Shown here: positions 1-9,992 of the stretch, one piece after another | How positions within the stretch are numbered: the first letter of the stretch is position 1 | Layout: every line of letters begins with the position of its first letter | NCBI GenBank assembly: GCA_963662155.1 | Contig: OY759264.1 | Coordinates: forward strand, 12,231,315-12,295,314 | Length of the DNA: 64,000 nucleotides | Direction of reading: 5' to 3' | Source: Lamellibrachia columna | Lineage: Eukaryota > Annelida > Polychaeta > Sabellida > Siboglinidae | Made by a program: the position numbers and the translations under genes | The notes under the pieces: generated by a model | Databases searched by the model: none | Told to the model about the DNA's origin: nothing | The model's input: only the letters and a program-made list of their open reading frames with translations

Positions 1-306
1 GATATTCTGGCAAAAACAAAATTGAAGACAATCAGCACTGAGGTCAAGTTAAGAAGATGGAAGTGGGTAGGACATATCCTACGAATGGAGAAGAACAGCA
101 ATTGTGAGACTGCACTGACCTGGACGCCTGAAGGTAGAAGAAAGGTTGGGCGACCAAAGACAACGTGGCGATCAACTATTGAAAATGAAAGAGGTAAACT
201 GGGGTGGAATAGCTGGAATGAAGCCAGACGTGTAGCAGCTGACAGAACAAGATGGAGGAGATTCACTTCGGCCTTATGGGCCACTGGGCCCGAAGAGGAT
301 AGGTGA
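1..306 (+). mobile_element. 3' end of a non-LTR retrotransposon: reverse transcriptase C-terminus
   Basis: The reading frame is open from base 1 to the stop at 304-306. It encodes the characteristic C-terminal tail of APE-type endonuclease/reverse-transcriptase polyproteins: an RRWKWVGHILRM block, then WTPEGRRKVGRPKTTWR, then a basic Trp-rich end. In the family this part lies beyond the catalytic fingers and palm and is thought to bind nucleic acid. The frame has no internal stop, so the copy may be fairly young, but everything upstream is outside the window. Directly after the stop comes a short tandem repeat, (GGTGA)n at about 303-318, which looks like the microsatellite tail typical of several LINE clades. 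A related tail, with a different microsatellite, lies at 42565-42810. Clade not assigned. Confidence 0.72.
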
Positions 307-531
307 GGTGAGGTGAGACCTATCTCAAGTCTCAAGTAGTTATACTCCAAACAGCCCAATATTGAGCTAACGTAGGAGTTTGGACCAACGGCTTTTAGTG
401 TCTCTTCCGAAAGACACGGGCAAAGTGGGGTGAACGAAATTGCCCAAGCTTCGAAACGGCGGAGGTGGAATCGAACCACCGTCCTCTCGATCGACAGGCG
501 GGTGCTCTAACCATTAGACCACCGCTCCCCA
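306..531 (-). mobile_element. tRNA-derived SINE
   Basis: Read on the minus strand, the element starts near 530 with a tRNA-like head. The A box TGGTCTAATGG is at 511-521 and a textbook B box GGTTCGATTCC at 467-477, together an internal RNA polymerase III promoter. The anticodon-arm region (CCCGCCTGTCGATCG) most resembles tRNA-Asp. The head is followed by a body containing CGTTTCGAAGCTTGGGCAAT and GTGTCTTTCGGAAGAGACAC, and the 3' end runs into a (CTCAC)n tail near 306-320. The same body occurs at 48105-48290 and, more diverged, at 4690-4850, 36205-36515 and 51494-51735, so it is a dispersed family and not a tRNA gene. It sits tail-to-tail against the LINE end at 1-306. Confidence 0.8.
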
Positions 532-900
532 CACCCCAGACCTATATGTGGTCTGACAGGGTAGATGCCTGTTGAAGAAACAGTTAATACCGTGTTACGG
601 CTTCCAAAATGTTACGGTTACAAATCATACCTCTTAAAGTGAACTAAAAGTAATTGTTTTGGAACTATGCACCTAAAAGAGATAATAAAAACTAGCCTTG
701 TGTAACTAAAATCAGGAATATTACGCCAGTGATTTACTCAGAATGTGTCCGAAAAGTGGTAGATTCCGGTTATTTCTCAGGTTGATTGAGGGCTGACATG
801 TTAACCAGCGAGACAGATAAGCGCATGCGCCGTATGAAAATCGGGTAACCTAGACTTCCCATAACGTACTAAGGGAGGCCGGCATACACCAAACTCACAC
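532..900. other. No gene; two short interspersed repeats
   Basis: No coding signal is seen. Bases 541-605 are a copy of the older repeat also found at about 14708-14771, which carries the hAT and LTR insertions described there. Bases 838-897 match 24583-24642 closely (shared core AAGGGAGGCCGGCATACAC). Both copies of this second repeat lie next to long dinucleotide microsatellites. Confidence 0.5.
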
Positions 901-967
901 TCGTACACGCACACGCACGCATGCACCCACACACGCTAGTGCACCCACATACGCACGCACGCACGCA

Positions 968-1141
<174 letters not shown>

Positions 1142-1189
1142 GTATGTAATCGCGAGTTGTAGTAATTTATTAGACTCTGTCAACACTTT

Positions 1190-2190
1190 CACTTTGTTCT
1201 TACCACGGCCAATATATAACAACATTAACACATAACAAGAGTTTTCTTCAAAACGATATACCACAATAATACCATTTATGTTGACAAAACAAAAGTGAAT
1301 CATACTTCAATAAATAGTTCGGCTCGATTAGCCCGCGGTTACATGAAATCCAGATACAGTATTATTCGGGTTAAAGAATATTGGAAGTGCATTCAACAAC
1401 AAAACGTCTAGCATCTGTCACAGGTACACTTCTTAGGCGGCTGGAGGCTCGTTGAGTTGCTGGGTTCTATAAGCAGTTAGGTGTGACTTCGAAAGTGTGA
1501 CGCATTCGTTACTGAACAACAACGACAAATTGACTACTTACATTTGTTACGTTTCCCATTGACGACCATGTTAACGTTTTGCACGATTATAAGGAAATGG
1601 GACCATCAACAATTCTTAAACTTCTTACCTGCCGTTATCATCATCTCATTGACATACTGTTCGTCAAAGTTTAGTCAAAGTCTCATACTTCTAACTCTTT
1701 TAAAATGCCTGAACGTGACATACCCGTCAATGTTTACCAATTTCTGCACGAATTACTACGTACACATGCCTTGTGGCGAAAAAAATGACAAAAAATCCTT
1801 CCGCCTATTGAAATCATCTAAAAATCCACAGTTACACTGCCAACATGTTCTACCAGCAAACTTGCCAATGTGTCTGCTCAAATGCAGTTATGTAAGATGA
1901 TATGATTTTTTTAAATAACACATACCTAAAATCACTATGCCTAACACACCAGGAAGTGTAGCTGAGGCTTGACCCTTTTAGGAAAGACGTGTTATTGCCA
2001 AGACGCTCTGTACCTATCTTGCCGACGACCTAAACATGACCTAAATACTCCCACCCATGCGTCTACTGAACCCGTGTCACATTTATCGATGACGCGTTCG
2101 AAGCAGTCATGTGTGACGCATTCGCTACAACCGTTTCTTATCTTGCAGTCTAAACAAGCCGTGTATTACAATAAAATATAATGTAATATG
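1190..2190 (+). repeat. Long degenerate direct repeat, copy A
   Basis: This segment shares a collinear series of blocks with 3645-4465. These include CACGGCC-ATATAACA, a block with GTTGACAAAACAAA, GGCTGGAGGCTCGTTGAG (AAGCTCG in copy B), ATAAGCAGTTAGGTGTGACT, ACGACAAATTGACTACTTAC and the closing AAGCCGYGTNTTACAAT. Copy A has about 330 bp not seen in copy B (roughly 1560-1900), where a 118-codon open frame occurs. That frame has no recognisable domain and I do not call it a gene. The pair may be two copies of an uncharacterised transposon or a local duplication. Confidence 0.6.
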
Positions 2191-2219
2191 TGTTTATTTG
2201 ACCCACTAGGGCTGAAATG

Positions 2220-2221
<2 letters not shown>

Positions 2222-2281
<60 letters not shown>
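2222..2281. repeat. (TA)n microsatellite
   Basis: A pure TA run lies between two sequences that both contain the motif GGGCTGAAATGCGAT or its inverse (2210-2223 and 2330-2344). The microsatellite therefore lies inside a small inverted repeat. Confidence 0.95.
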
Positions 2282-2285
<4 letters not shown>

Positions 2286-2387
2286 CACATCTCAACGTTG
2301 TTACGTTCACATGTACGTAAACATTGTAATCGCATTTCAGCCCTAATGTAACTATAGGTGAAATAAACACATATTACACTATATTGT

Positions 2388-2515
<128 letters not shown>

Positions 2516-2537
2516 TATACACATATAATATATATAA

Positions 2538-2582
<45 letters not shown>

Positions 2583-2669
2583 TATATATATATACACACA
2601 TGTATGTATATGTGTGCGCGCGTGTGTGTGTATGTGTATAATATAGTGAGTGTACGTATAATATTATGT

Positions 2670-3024
<355 letters not shown>

Positions 3025-3027
<3 letters not shown>

Positions 3028-3644
3028 TTGCGTCGCTACGTGGTAGCATGGTTGACTAGGCTTGCCCCCTTACGAGATCTTAGATACGCCACTAACAATA
3101 ATACACTCTGCATTTATGTTTGGAAATACGATATTTAGACATGGGGCGTACAATCATTGTTTGTTCAACGTAGCAGTTCAACATGGCACATTGTTCTTGG
3201 TAATTATGTAAGTTATACATCTTTATATAGCTTTTTAATCCATGTATTCTGTGCATGGGCAGATCCAGGTATCCCCTTTGTTTCGGTCTGATTTTTTTTC
3301 AAGACATAATTAATTATCAAGACACCGCGAGGTGACGCACACTTGCACTTGTTCCTCAGATGAGGACATTTCTAACATACAAACATGGGACATTGCTACA
3401 AGTACTGTCATACGTAAGTTAGCTGATGTCAATGATGTTATTGTCATACGAGGTAACAGTATTCACCATGGAACGCGTGTACAATGTCTGATCTTTGGCA
3501 ATGAGCTGTGGCAGTATTAAGCGGATTTGAACACGAGTAGGCATTTTGATGGTGCCATTCTTTAAACACCGTAGACGTATTAATATTTTGCGAAATCTGG
3601 TAATTTTGAAGGTGAGCGCATTTGCAACATGGTTGCAAGTGCTG
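3025..3644. other. No gene seen
   Basis: Unique-looking AT-rich sequence. Short open frames on both strands around 3332-3690 overlap one another and show no domain. No splice-bounded coding block was found. Confidence 0.4.
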
Positions 3645-4465
3645 TTCTTCCACGGCCGACATATAACAAAATCAATACTCCCCGACACTTGTATGTTGTG
3701 TTGCGTCAGGTGCTAGAAAACAGTGACGCCTATGCATACCAATCATAACAGTGCGTAGGCCTACACGTTACGTCCTGACTCGAATCAACGAAGTCCGACT
3801 CGCAACAACGAAAGTCTAGTTGATTCACGTCAGGTCGTAACGTGTACGCCAGGTGTTTTGAGTTGCTGGTCACCCAATTATTTAGAAAGTTGGCACGAAG
3901 TTATACAGCCGAGAATATTTTATTAGCCAAGTTCACAGGAGGGGCGAGTCCGCCAGGTGGTGCCACTGTAGTCACAAGACTGACACTCCGTGATATTACA
4001 TCACAACAGCTTTCGTTTTAAACGATGCCACTTCTGTTGACAAAACAAATGTAAATTATACTTCAGTAACTAGCTCGGCTTTGCACAACACGCGAGTGGA
4101 CACCAGGCCCACAGCTACACGAAATCCAAGTACAATTTTATTCGGATTAAAGAATTAAACGTCTAGCACCGTGCACTTCTTAAGCGGCTGGAAGCTCGTT
4201 GAGTTGCTGGACTAAATACGTCATCTATAAGCAGTTAGGTGTGACTTCGAACGTCTACCAAATGCATGTGCAGTACAAAAAACAACGACAAATTGACTAC
4301 TTACGTTTACGACAGATGTATCGTTGCTAAAACGCACTGTAGCTCTAGCGGCGATCTAAATGTGGCCTAAATGCACATGCGCATGCGTCTCCGAAACATG
4401 TAGTCGAACGTTTTTTTATCACGTAGGCTAATCAAGCCGCGTGTTACAATGCCATAATATACTAG
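3645..4465 (+). repeat. Long degenerate direct repeat, copy B
   Basis: Counterpart of 1190-2190, same orientation, shorter, with many substitutions and indels. The block order is preserved from the CACGGCCGACATATAACA block to AAGCCGCGTGTTACAAT. No intact coding frame is shared by both copies, which argues against a duplicated gene. Confidence 0.6.
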
Positions 4466-4689
4466 GTGTACGATCCATCGTTATATTTTGTTAACACATG
4501 TAAACTGTTTCACAAATTGAAGTTGTTTATTCATACCATCACTCGTTGTCTTGGAGATTCAATCAATTATAGTTTGAACTTATGTGGTCGTGCACCTCGA
4601 TCCACACCACCAGGGTATAGTTGTGAGAGCACAACTAGTTGCTTCCTGCTGAGGTTAAAACACTTGATGCGACTGGCCTCAGATACAAC

Positions 4690-4850
4690 GGGGTCGGTAG
4701 CGTAGCGGTAAGAACGTCGGGGTCTCAGTCGAGAGAACCCTGGTTCGGATCCCCTTCCTGCCGTTTCGAAGCTTTGGAAATTTCATCCCATCCTAAATTG
4801 CCACAGTTCACTCAGCTGTACCTGGCTACAGACAGCCACTTTTGTTGAAA
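4690..4850 (+). mobile_element. tRNA-derived SINE, diverged copy
   Basis: The tRNA-like head GTAGCGTAGCGGTAAGAACG (A-box region) is followed by GGTTCGGATCC (B-box region). The body then starts CCGTTTCGAAGCTTTGG, which is shared with the copies at 306-531 and 48105-48290. The 3' half is diverged. Confidence 0.65.
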
Positions 4851-4897
4851 AATTAAGGAAATTCGCCACTGCGCGCGCAGCTAGTAGAGTGACAGTC

Positions 4898-5226
4898 ACC
4901 CAACCATATGCCAACAGTTGGCGCAACGTTGGCCCAACAGCAGCAACTATTGTTGGCGCAGCGTTACTTTGCTCGTTGGGCCAACGTTACCCCAACCATC
5001 AACCAACATTGCCCCAACCATCAGCCAACGTTGCCCCAACCATCAACCAACGTTGCCCCAACCATCAATCAACGTTGCTCCAACCATCAACCAACGTTGC
5101 CCCAACCATCTGCCAACGTTACCCCAACCATCAATCAACGTTGCCCCAACCATCCGCCAACGTTACCCCAACCATCAGCCAATGTTGTCACAACCATCCG
5201 CTAATGTTACCCCAACCATATTTCAG
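4898..5226. repeat. 22-bp CCAACGTT-type minisatellite
   Basis: About 11 tandem units of 22 bp follow a core CCAACGTTGCCCCAACCATC. Upstream, at 4908-4990, is a palindromic lead-in of GTTGGCGCAACGTTGGCCC. Because 22 is not a multiple of 3, one repeat reads through all three forward frames, so three overlapping open frames appear and none should be taken as a gene. Similar GTTGGCCCAACGTTG sequence occurs inverted at 11819-11905. Confidence 0.9.
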
Positions 5227-6370
5227 TGTGTTCCCAACCTTCAAAAAACGAACATGTTTATAATAAAAATATTCAGTTTATTTCAGATATGTTTCACAAT
5301 GTAAAATTACAATCAGTTTTCACCTGAGTATAGTTGAACGTACAAAAATACTGTGTAATATCATTATGTATACATCGATACTGTGATATACAAACATTCC
5401 ATTCCATTCTTAGACACCAAGAGGGTAGTCATAATGAGACTTTTTGTAATATCATACTAACAATCATAACAATACATTGACAGCATAATCCTAATTCAAA
5501 CACAACCTCAGTTAGTGTATATTTGACATCTGTACTAATGTATAAACAATTTTATATGATATAGCTTATGCTATAATTACAACCCCTATGCTTTAATATT
5601 CTAAGACATACTCAGATATGGTTTCATACTGCAATACATTTTACACAAAAGAAATACAATAACAACTAACAAATTATGGCTTCACAATTACTAACCTATC
5701 GCTAGAAGTAGAACACAACAGTTTTACAATTATTTCACAGATATAACCTGACTAATATACATAAAGTCCCGTACATTTGTGCATTCAACATAATACCCAT
5801 GCATGGCATACTATGGCATACATGTGAACGTTATACTAATCTCGGTGTAGATAATAATGGTCATAGGTGAAGATGACACAGCACCAGGATTTATATTCGG
5901 CCCTCGGCACAGCAGAAGGCATGTTGCATTCAGTATTGACAGCCCCCTCATCGAAACCATATCTGATCAGAGACAATGAGATGGAGGTGAAGTGAAGTTT
6001 TATTTGTTTAGATGATACATACAGAGTCAAATAACAGTTTGTACATATTTTACATAGTTTTGATGATCAAGTGAGGCCTGCACTAAGATCTGAGAGATCG
6101 CTATCGTGCAATTCCTCCCTAGCTATGACTATGTATGGTGCCGTCAGGAATGGGTCCAATTATGTAATTGTAATTGATTACAGCAAAATTGTGTAATTGT
6201 AATTGATTATGGTTTCGAAATGTTGATGTAAATGTAATTGTTATATTTTGTATAATTGAAAATTTATTTCAATTACAATCAATTACAGTTCGTTTCATAT
6301 CGCAAACTGCCTGAATGAATTGTCAATAAAAGAATAATTTAAGTCTCACATGAGTTGAAAATCAAGACTA
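5227..6370. other. No gene; AT-rich sequence with a TTACAATTACA-rich MITE-like patch
   Basis: Nothing coding is seen. Bases 6147-6300 carry repeated and inverted TGTAATTGTAATTGATTAC blocks after GGAATGGGT. This resembles patches at 35467-35640 and 36540-36705 and may be a MITE family. Confidence 0.4.
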
Positions 6371-7447
6371 ATTATAACCAGGGTTCGAAATTATCGTCGG
6401 TCCCTCGGTCCGTAGCCGATTTATTTGACGTCGGACCGACAAAAAAATTAAGTTACTGGTCCTGCGGTCCGAATATTCGCACAGGTCATTCGTTGAGATA
6501 ATATGGTATTATTGCTGCATGCATCGCGCAAGTACGAAACTACCGAAAGGCTGCGCCTGACTGAGAGGCGGAAATTTTCACAAGTACGGTATCATTGATA
6601 CGCGTGACCTGATTGGTCGACATTTGCAAAGATCACGCATCCTGACCAATCACGGTGTGTCTTACATGAACCTCCTCCTTGTTGATATTTCTGTGAAACA
6701 CAAACTTGCTCAAATCATTTTCTCGGATAATTTTGTAGATTTGTTCGTGTAAATACACTTAGATGACGTACAGATTAACTGTAAATAAGTAGCAACCATC
6801 CATAGCGTTCTAGAGTAAAATCTACCATTTCCTTGTCAAAGTTTGGCTACGGGATGCGAGCCGCCACCCCCTAAACATAAAGCTAAAAAGCAGACGAAGA
6901 GAAGTGTGAAGTTGGTCGATTGTAACTAAGTTTTTGAATCGGATTCTGACTTTTCACCTATATCTGATGTTGAGTAAAATTGTGGACCTTCTACATTGTT
7001 ATCTGTACTGATATTAAGAAACTGAGTTTGCATGTTGACTAAATCTTTCAACTGTCATCTATGACACTGAGTAAAATTTAAGACTGGCTGTGCTGATCTA
7101 AACTGTGGCTGTGCTGATGTTCAGTAAAACTTTCAACTGCCAGTCTGCCTTTTTATGTTTACTTGTGACTGACAGATGTGATATTGAGAGGGAAATCAAT
7201 CACTAATTGAATCGTCTCATTTCCCCCATAAATGACAAATTACTCAAAATGTACAAATTTATGAAATATAACACAAATTAATAAAAATGAATAATTCTAT
7301 TAAATATTACACAAACTTAAAAAAAAATCACCCTCGACCCAACATTCCCAGGACCAGTAACTTTTCAGCAGGATCAGCAACTTTTTGAACTTGCTGGTCC
7401 TGTGGACCAGGAACATATTTTCATTAGAGGCAAACCCTGATTATAAC
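6371..7447. mobile_element. Non-autonomous hAT transposon with perfect 8-bp target duplication
   Basis: The element runs from 6379 (CAGGGTTCGAAAT) to 7439 (GCAAACCCTG), 1061 bp. It is bounded by the direct repeat ATTATAAC at 6371-6378 and 7440-7447. Short terminal inverted repeats beginning CAGGGTT and an 8-bp duplication are the hallmark of hAT elements. Subterminal sequences contain repeated GGTCC/GGACC motifs near both ends (6400-6475 and 7330-7415), as expected for transposase binding regions. No transposase frame is present, so movement would have needed an enzyme supplied from elsewhere. The perfect target duplication indicates a defined, undisturbed insertion. Confidence 0.88.
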
Positions 7448-7949
7448 ACCTGCTTACATATTAATATTTAAGTCACAGTATTCACTGTCTAGTGGGTACT
7501 GGTCCATGGTGCTAGTGGTGGGTAGCCTTAGCGATTAGCCTTTTCAATAAGTTGGTAACAGCCAGGAAGCAATAAACAATGCACATACATTGTCAGACAA
7601 TGGCTAAGCTGGTATTCAAACAACATGGAAATACCTGTAGCCTGATATTGCTTCAGAAAATATCAGCTCAGTGAAACATTGCAGAGTTAGCAAGCTAATT
7701 ACACCCCTTGTGTTGTGGTGGACTGAAGACAGGTCAGGTGGCAAGGTCCGTCTATATGGCATCTCTCCCTATTCCCAACTCACACAAAGCAAAGGGCAGA
7801 CCAATTAAGAATGTCAACTTAGAGCAGGAACTACAACCTCAAAGTAAACACATCATACCCTATTATTACTATTTTCCGAAGAAAAATGTAAGAAATGCAC
7901 ACTGATAAATGTCTGCAAAACTAGAACGGATGCTTAGAGAAGAACTACA
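7448..7949. other. No gene seen
   Basis: Spacer between the hAT element and the LINE fragment. A 65-codon open frame at 7708-7905 has no recognisable feature. Confidence 0.35.
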
Positions 7950-9130
7950 AATAAATATTGTATTACGGCCTGTGGGATTTTGTCCAATTTTCACATTGTT
8001 GTATTTTGTCCTGTGGGATTTTTTTTAAAGGATTGTATGATCGATTGTATCAAAAGCCTTTGACAGATCTAGAAATATTGCCAATGGTAAACCTTTTTTG
8101 TCAAGATTTAAGTATATTCTGTCAACTAATTCAGATATTGCCAGTTTAGTAGAATATTCAGCTCTGAAACCATACTGATTTTGGTGGAGGAGCTTATTAA
8201 GAGTGAGATAGAGGAATAATTGAGTATAAACTATTTTTTTCAAAGACTAGATATTGGCCTGTAGTTGTTGAAATTATGATTATAATCTTTTTTGTGGACG
8301 GGAATAACATCAGCAATTTATTTTTTAGGGAATTTTTCACTGACAGGTGTAAATTGGAAGTTAGTATCATTTGTTCTTTTTTAGATATGATTTGAAGCTT
8401 GGTTTCCCATTAGTGTTTAATTTGTTTGTAAGGTGTGGTCCAATATTTATGAAGAAGTTATTGAATTGTGTTGCTATTTCTTTTTTATCTGTTATCTTAG
8501 TTTCATTTACATTGAAATATGTCCGAAATTGTTTTTGTATTTTGAATTTGTTGATAACATCAGCTATGTTTTCCTGATGTCATTCCTGTATTTACTAAAT
8601 AGCAGGTTATAGTAAGTAGCCTTTGCTTCATGTTTTAATTTCCTTACTTCTTTTGCTTTATTTTCCAACTTAGTTGATTTTAGTTTGTTTATATTTGAGT
8701 TAGGACTTGTCATGTGTACTTCTAAGTATAGTTTGTCTCTTTTTTTATTTAAGCTAGGAGATCATAAGTCATCCATTTCGACTTCTTGTGTTTGTATTTA
8801 TTAAACTTTACATCTTTCAATGGGAAGTGATTGTTCTAGTTTGGTAGAACATTTGTTATCGTATGATATGAGTAGATCTGCTGTTGAATTGTGATCAAAG
8901 TCTTGATGCTAGTTTATATCTTCTAATTCATTGGTAAATCTATCAATGTTTTTTCCTGTGAATGATCTCATGCTAATTTTATCTGTTACAGTATATGTTT
9001 TATTGATATTGAAATGAAGTGCCGCAAATATTGCCATATGATCAGAGATTTTTGCAGCCAATATGCCACTATCTGCTATGAGCCCAATTTGAATGCCTAA
9101 TTTATCCAAAACTACTCGTCTGAATTAGGG
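7950..9130 (-). mobile_element. Decayed CR1/Jockey-like LINE fragment (endonuclease end to mid-RT)
   Basis: Read on the minus strand, the segment begins with the end of an APE endonuclease (about 9109-8909, containing KISDHMAIFAAL). It continues through a frame-broken linker with KYKHKKSKWMTYDLL-type sequence. It ends in reverse transcriptase (8243-8025) with HQNQYGFRAEYSTKLAISEL and AIFLDLSKAFDTIDHTIL, the latter holding the first catalytic Asp of the palm. The rest of RT, including the YADD box, is missing. Several frameshifts and stops show a dead 5'- and 3'-truncated copy. Confidence 0.8.
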
Positions 9131-9476
9131 TTAACAGTTTCCAAACTTAAAACAGTTTTGCAGGACAGACACCAATGGAGAAATATCATGAACAACTTTT
9201 CACGGAATATGTCCTCCGGACAAATAGACGACATGATAAACTAAACATTACATTGTACTTGTAAATACACCACAAACACAACTTCCTTAACAATCACAAC
9301 ACATGTACTGTTGGTGTCAACAGGATTGTCAAGATTATCAAATTTATGTCCTACTACAGCAACACCTGAACACTATTGTCATTGCTGCACCATAATTGTT
9401 TCTGTTTGGAAATATATATATATTACTTTTAACAAACAACAGCTATTCTTTAATTAAGTTTAAAGGGTGATGTAAT

Positions 9477-9695
9477 CAGACCTGGGGTCAATTCTGAATT
9501 GAATTAGAATTGATAAAAAATGTGTTAATTGGAACTGAATTGATCAAAATAAAAACAGATTGAATTGGAATTGAAGTCTGCAAAGTACACTGCTCTCTCG
9601 CTGTTATCAAATATAGTAACATATGGTATAAGATGCAAATACATTTTTTGTAAGCTTGCAGTGATGTGTGTAATATAATATTGACCCCAGGTCTG
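9477..9695. mobile_element. 219-bp MITE with 16-bp perfect terminal inverted repeats
   Basis: The termini are CAGACCTGGGGTCAAT (9477-9492) and its exact reverse complement (9680-9695). Flanks are GATGTAAT on the left and GATGTAGT on the right, a 7/8 match to an 8-bp target duplication, which suggests a hAT-type MITE. The interior is rich in GAATTGAATTG. A second family member with a CAGTCCTG-type terminus lies near 61505-61644. Confidence 0.82.
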
Positions 9696-9727
9696 GATGT
9701 AGTGTCAGTTCTTCCTCAAGCTAAATA

Positions 9728-9992
9728 TGTTACAGTTGTAACTGTTCCATCCTCCGATGTTGTTACAGTTGTAACTGTCCCATCCTCCCATGTTGTTACA
9801 GTTGTAACGGTCCCTCCTCCTGTGTTGTTACAGTTGTAACTGTTCCATCCTCCTATGTCGTTATAGTTGTAACTGTTCCCTCCTATGATGTTACAGTTGT
9901 AACTGTTCCCTCCTCCTATGCTGTTACAGTTGTAACTGTTGCCTCCTCCTGTGTTGTTACAGTTGTAACTGTTCCCTCCTCCTATGTTGCCT
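9728..9992. repeat. 33-bp minisatellite with palindromic core
   Basis: About eight units each contain GTTACAGTTGTAAC, a near-palindrome with 6-bp arms, joined by pyrimidine-rich TTCCCTCCTCCTATGTT spacers. An open frame on the minus strand (repeating GGGNSYNCN) follows from the period being a multiple of 3. Coding is not supported otherwise. Confidence 0.9.

Noticed and set aside
456..530. tRNA-Asp gene on the minus strand
   Set aside because: Good A and B boxes, but the anticodon arm does not pair properly and the same head is joined to a repeated SINE body here and elsewhere.
1544..1900. 118-codon open frame as a gene
   Set aside because: Present in one copy of a direct repeat only, no domain, no splice signals, AT-rich composition like its surroundings.
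4889..5304. Three overlapping Pro/Asn-rich open frames
   Set aside because: A 22-bp stop-free repeat opens all three frames in turn; no start context, domain or splice support.
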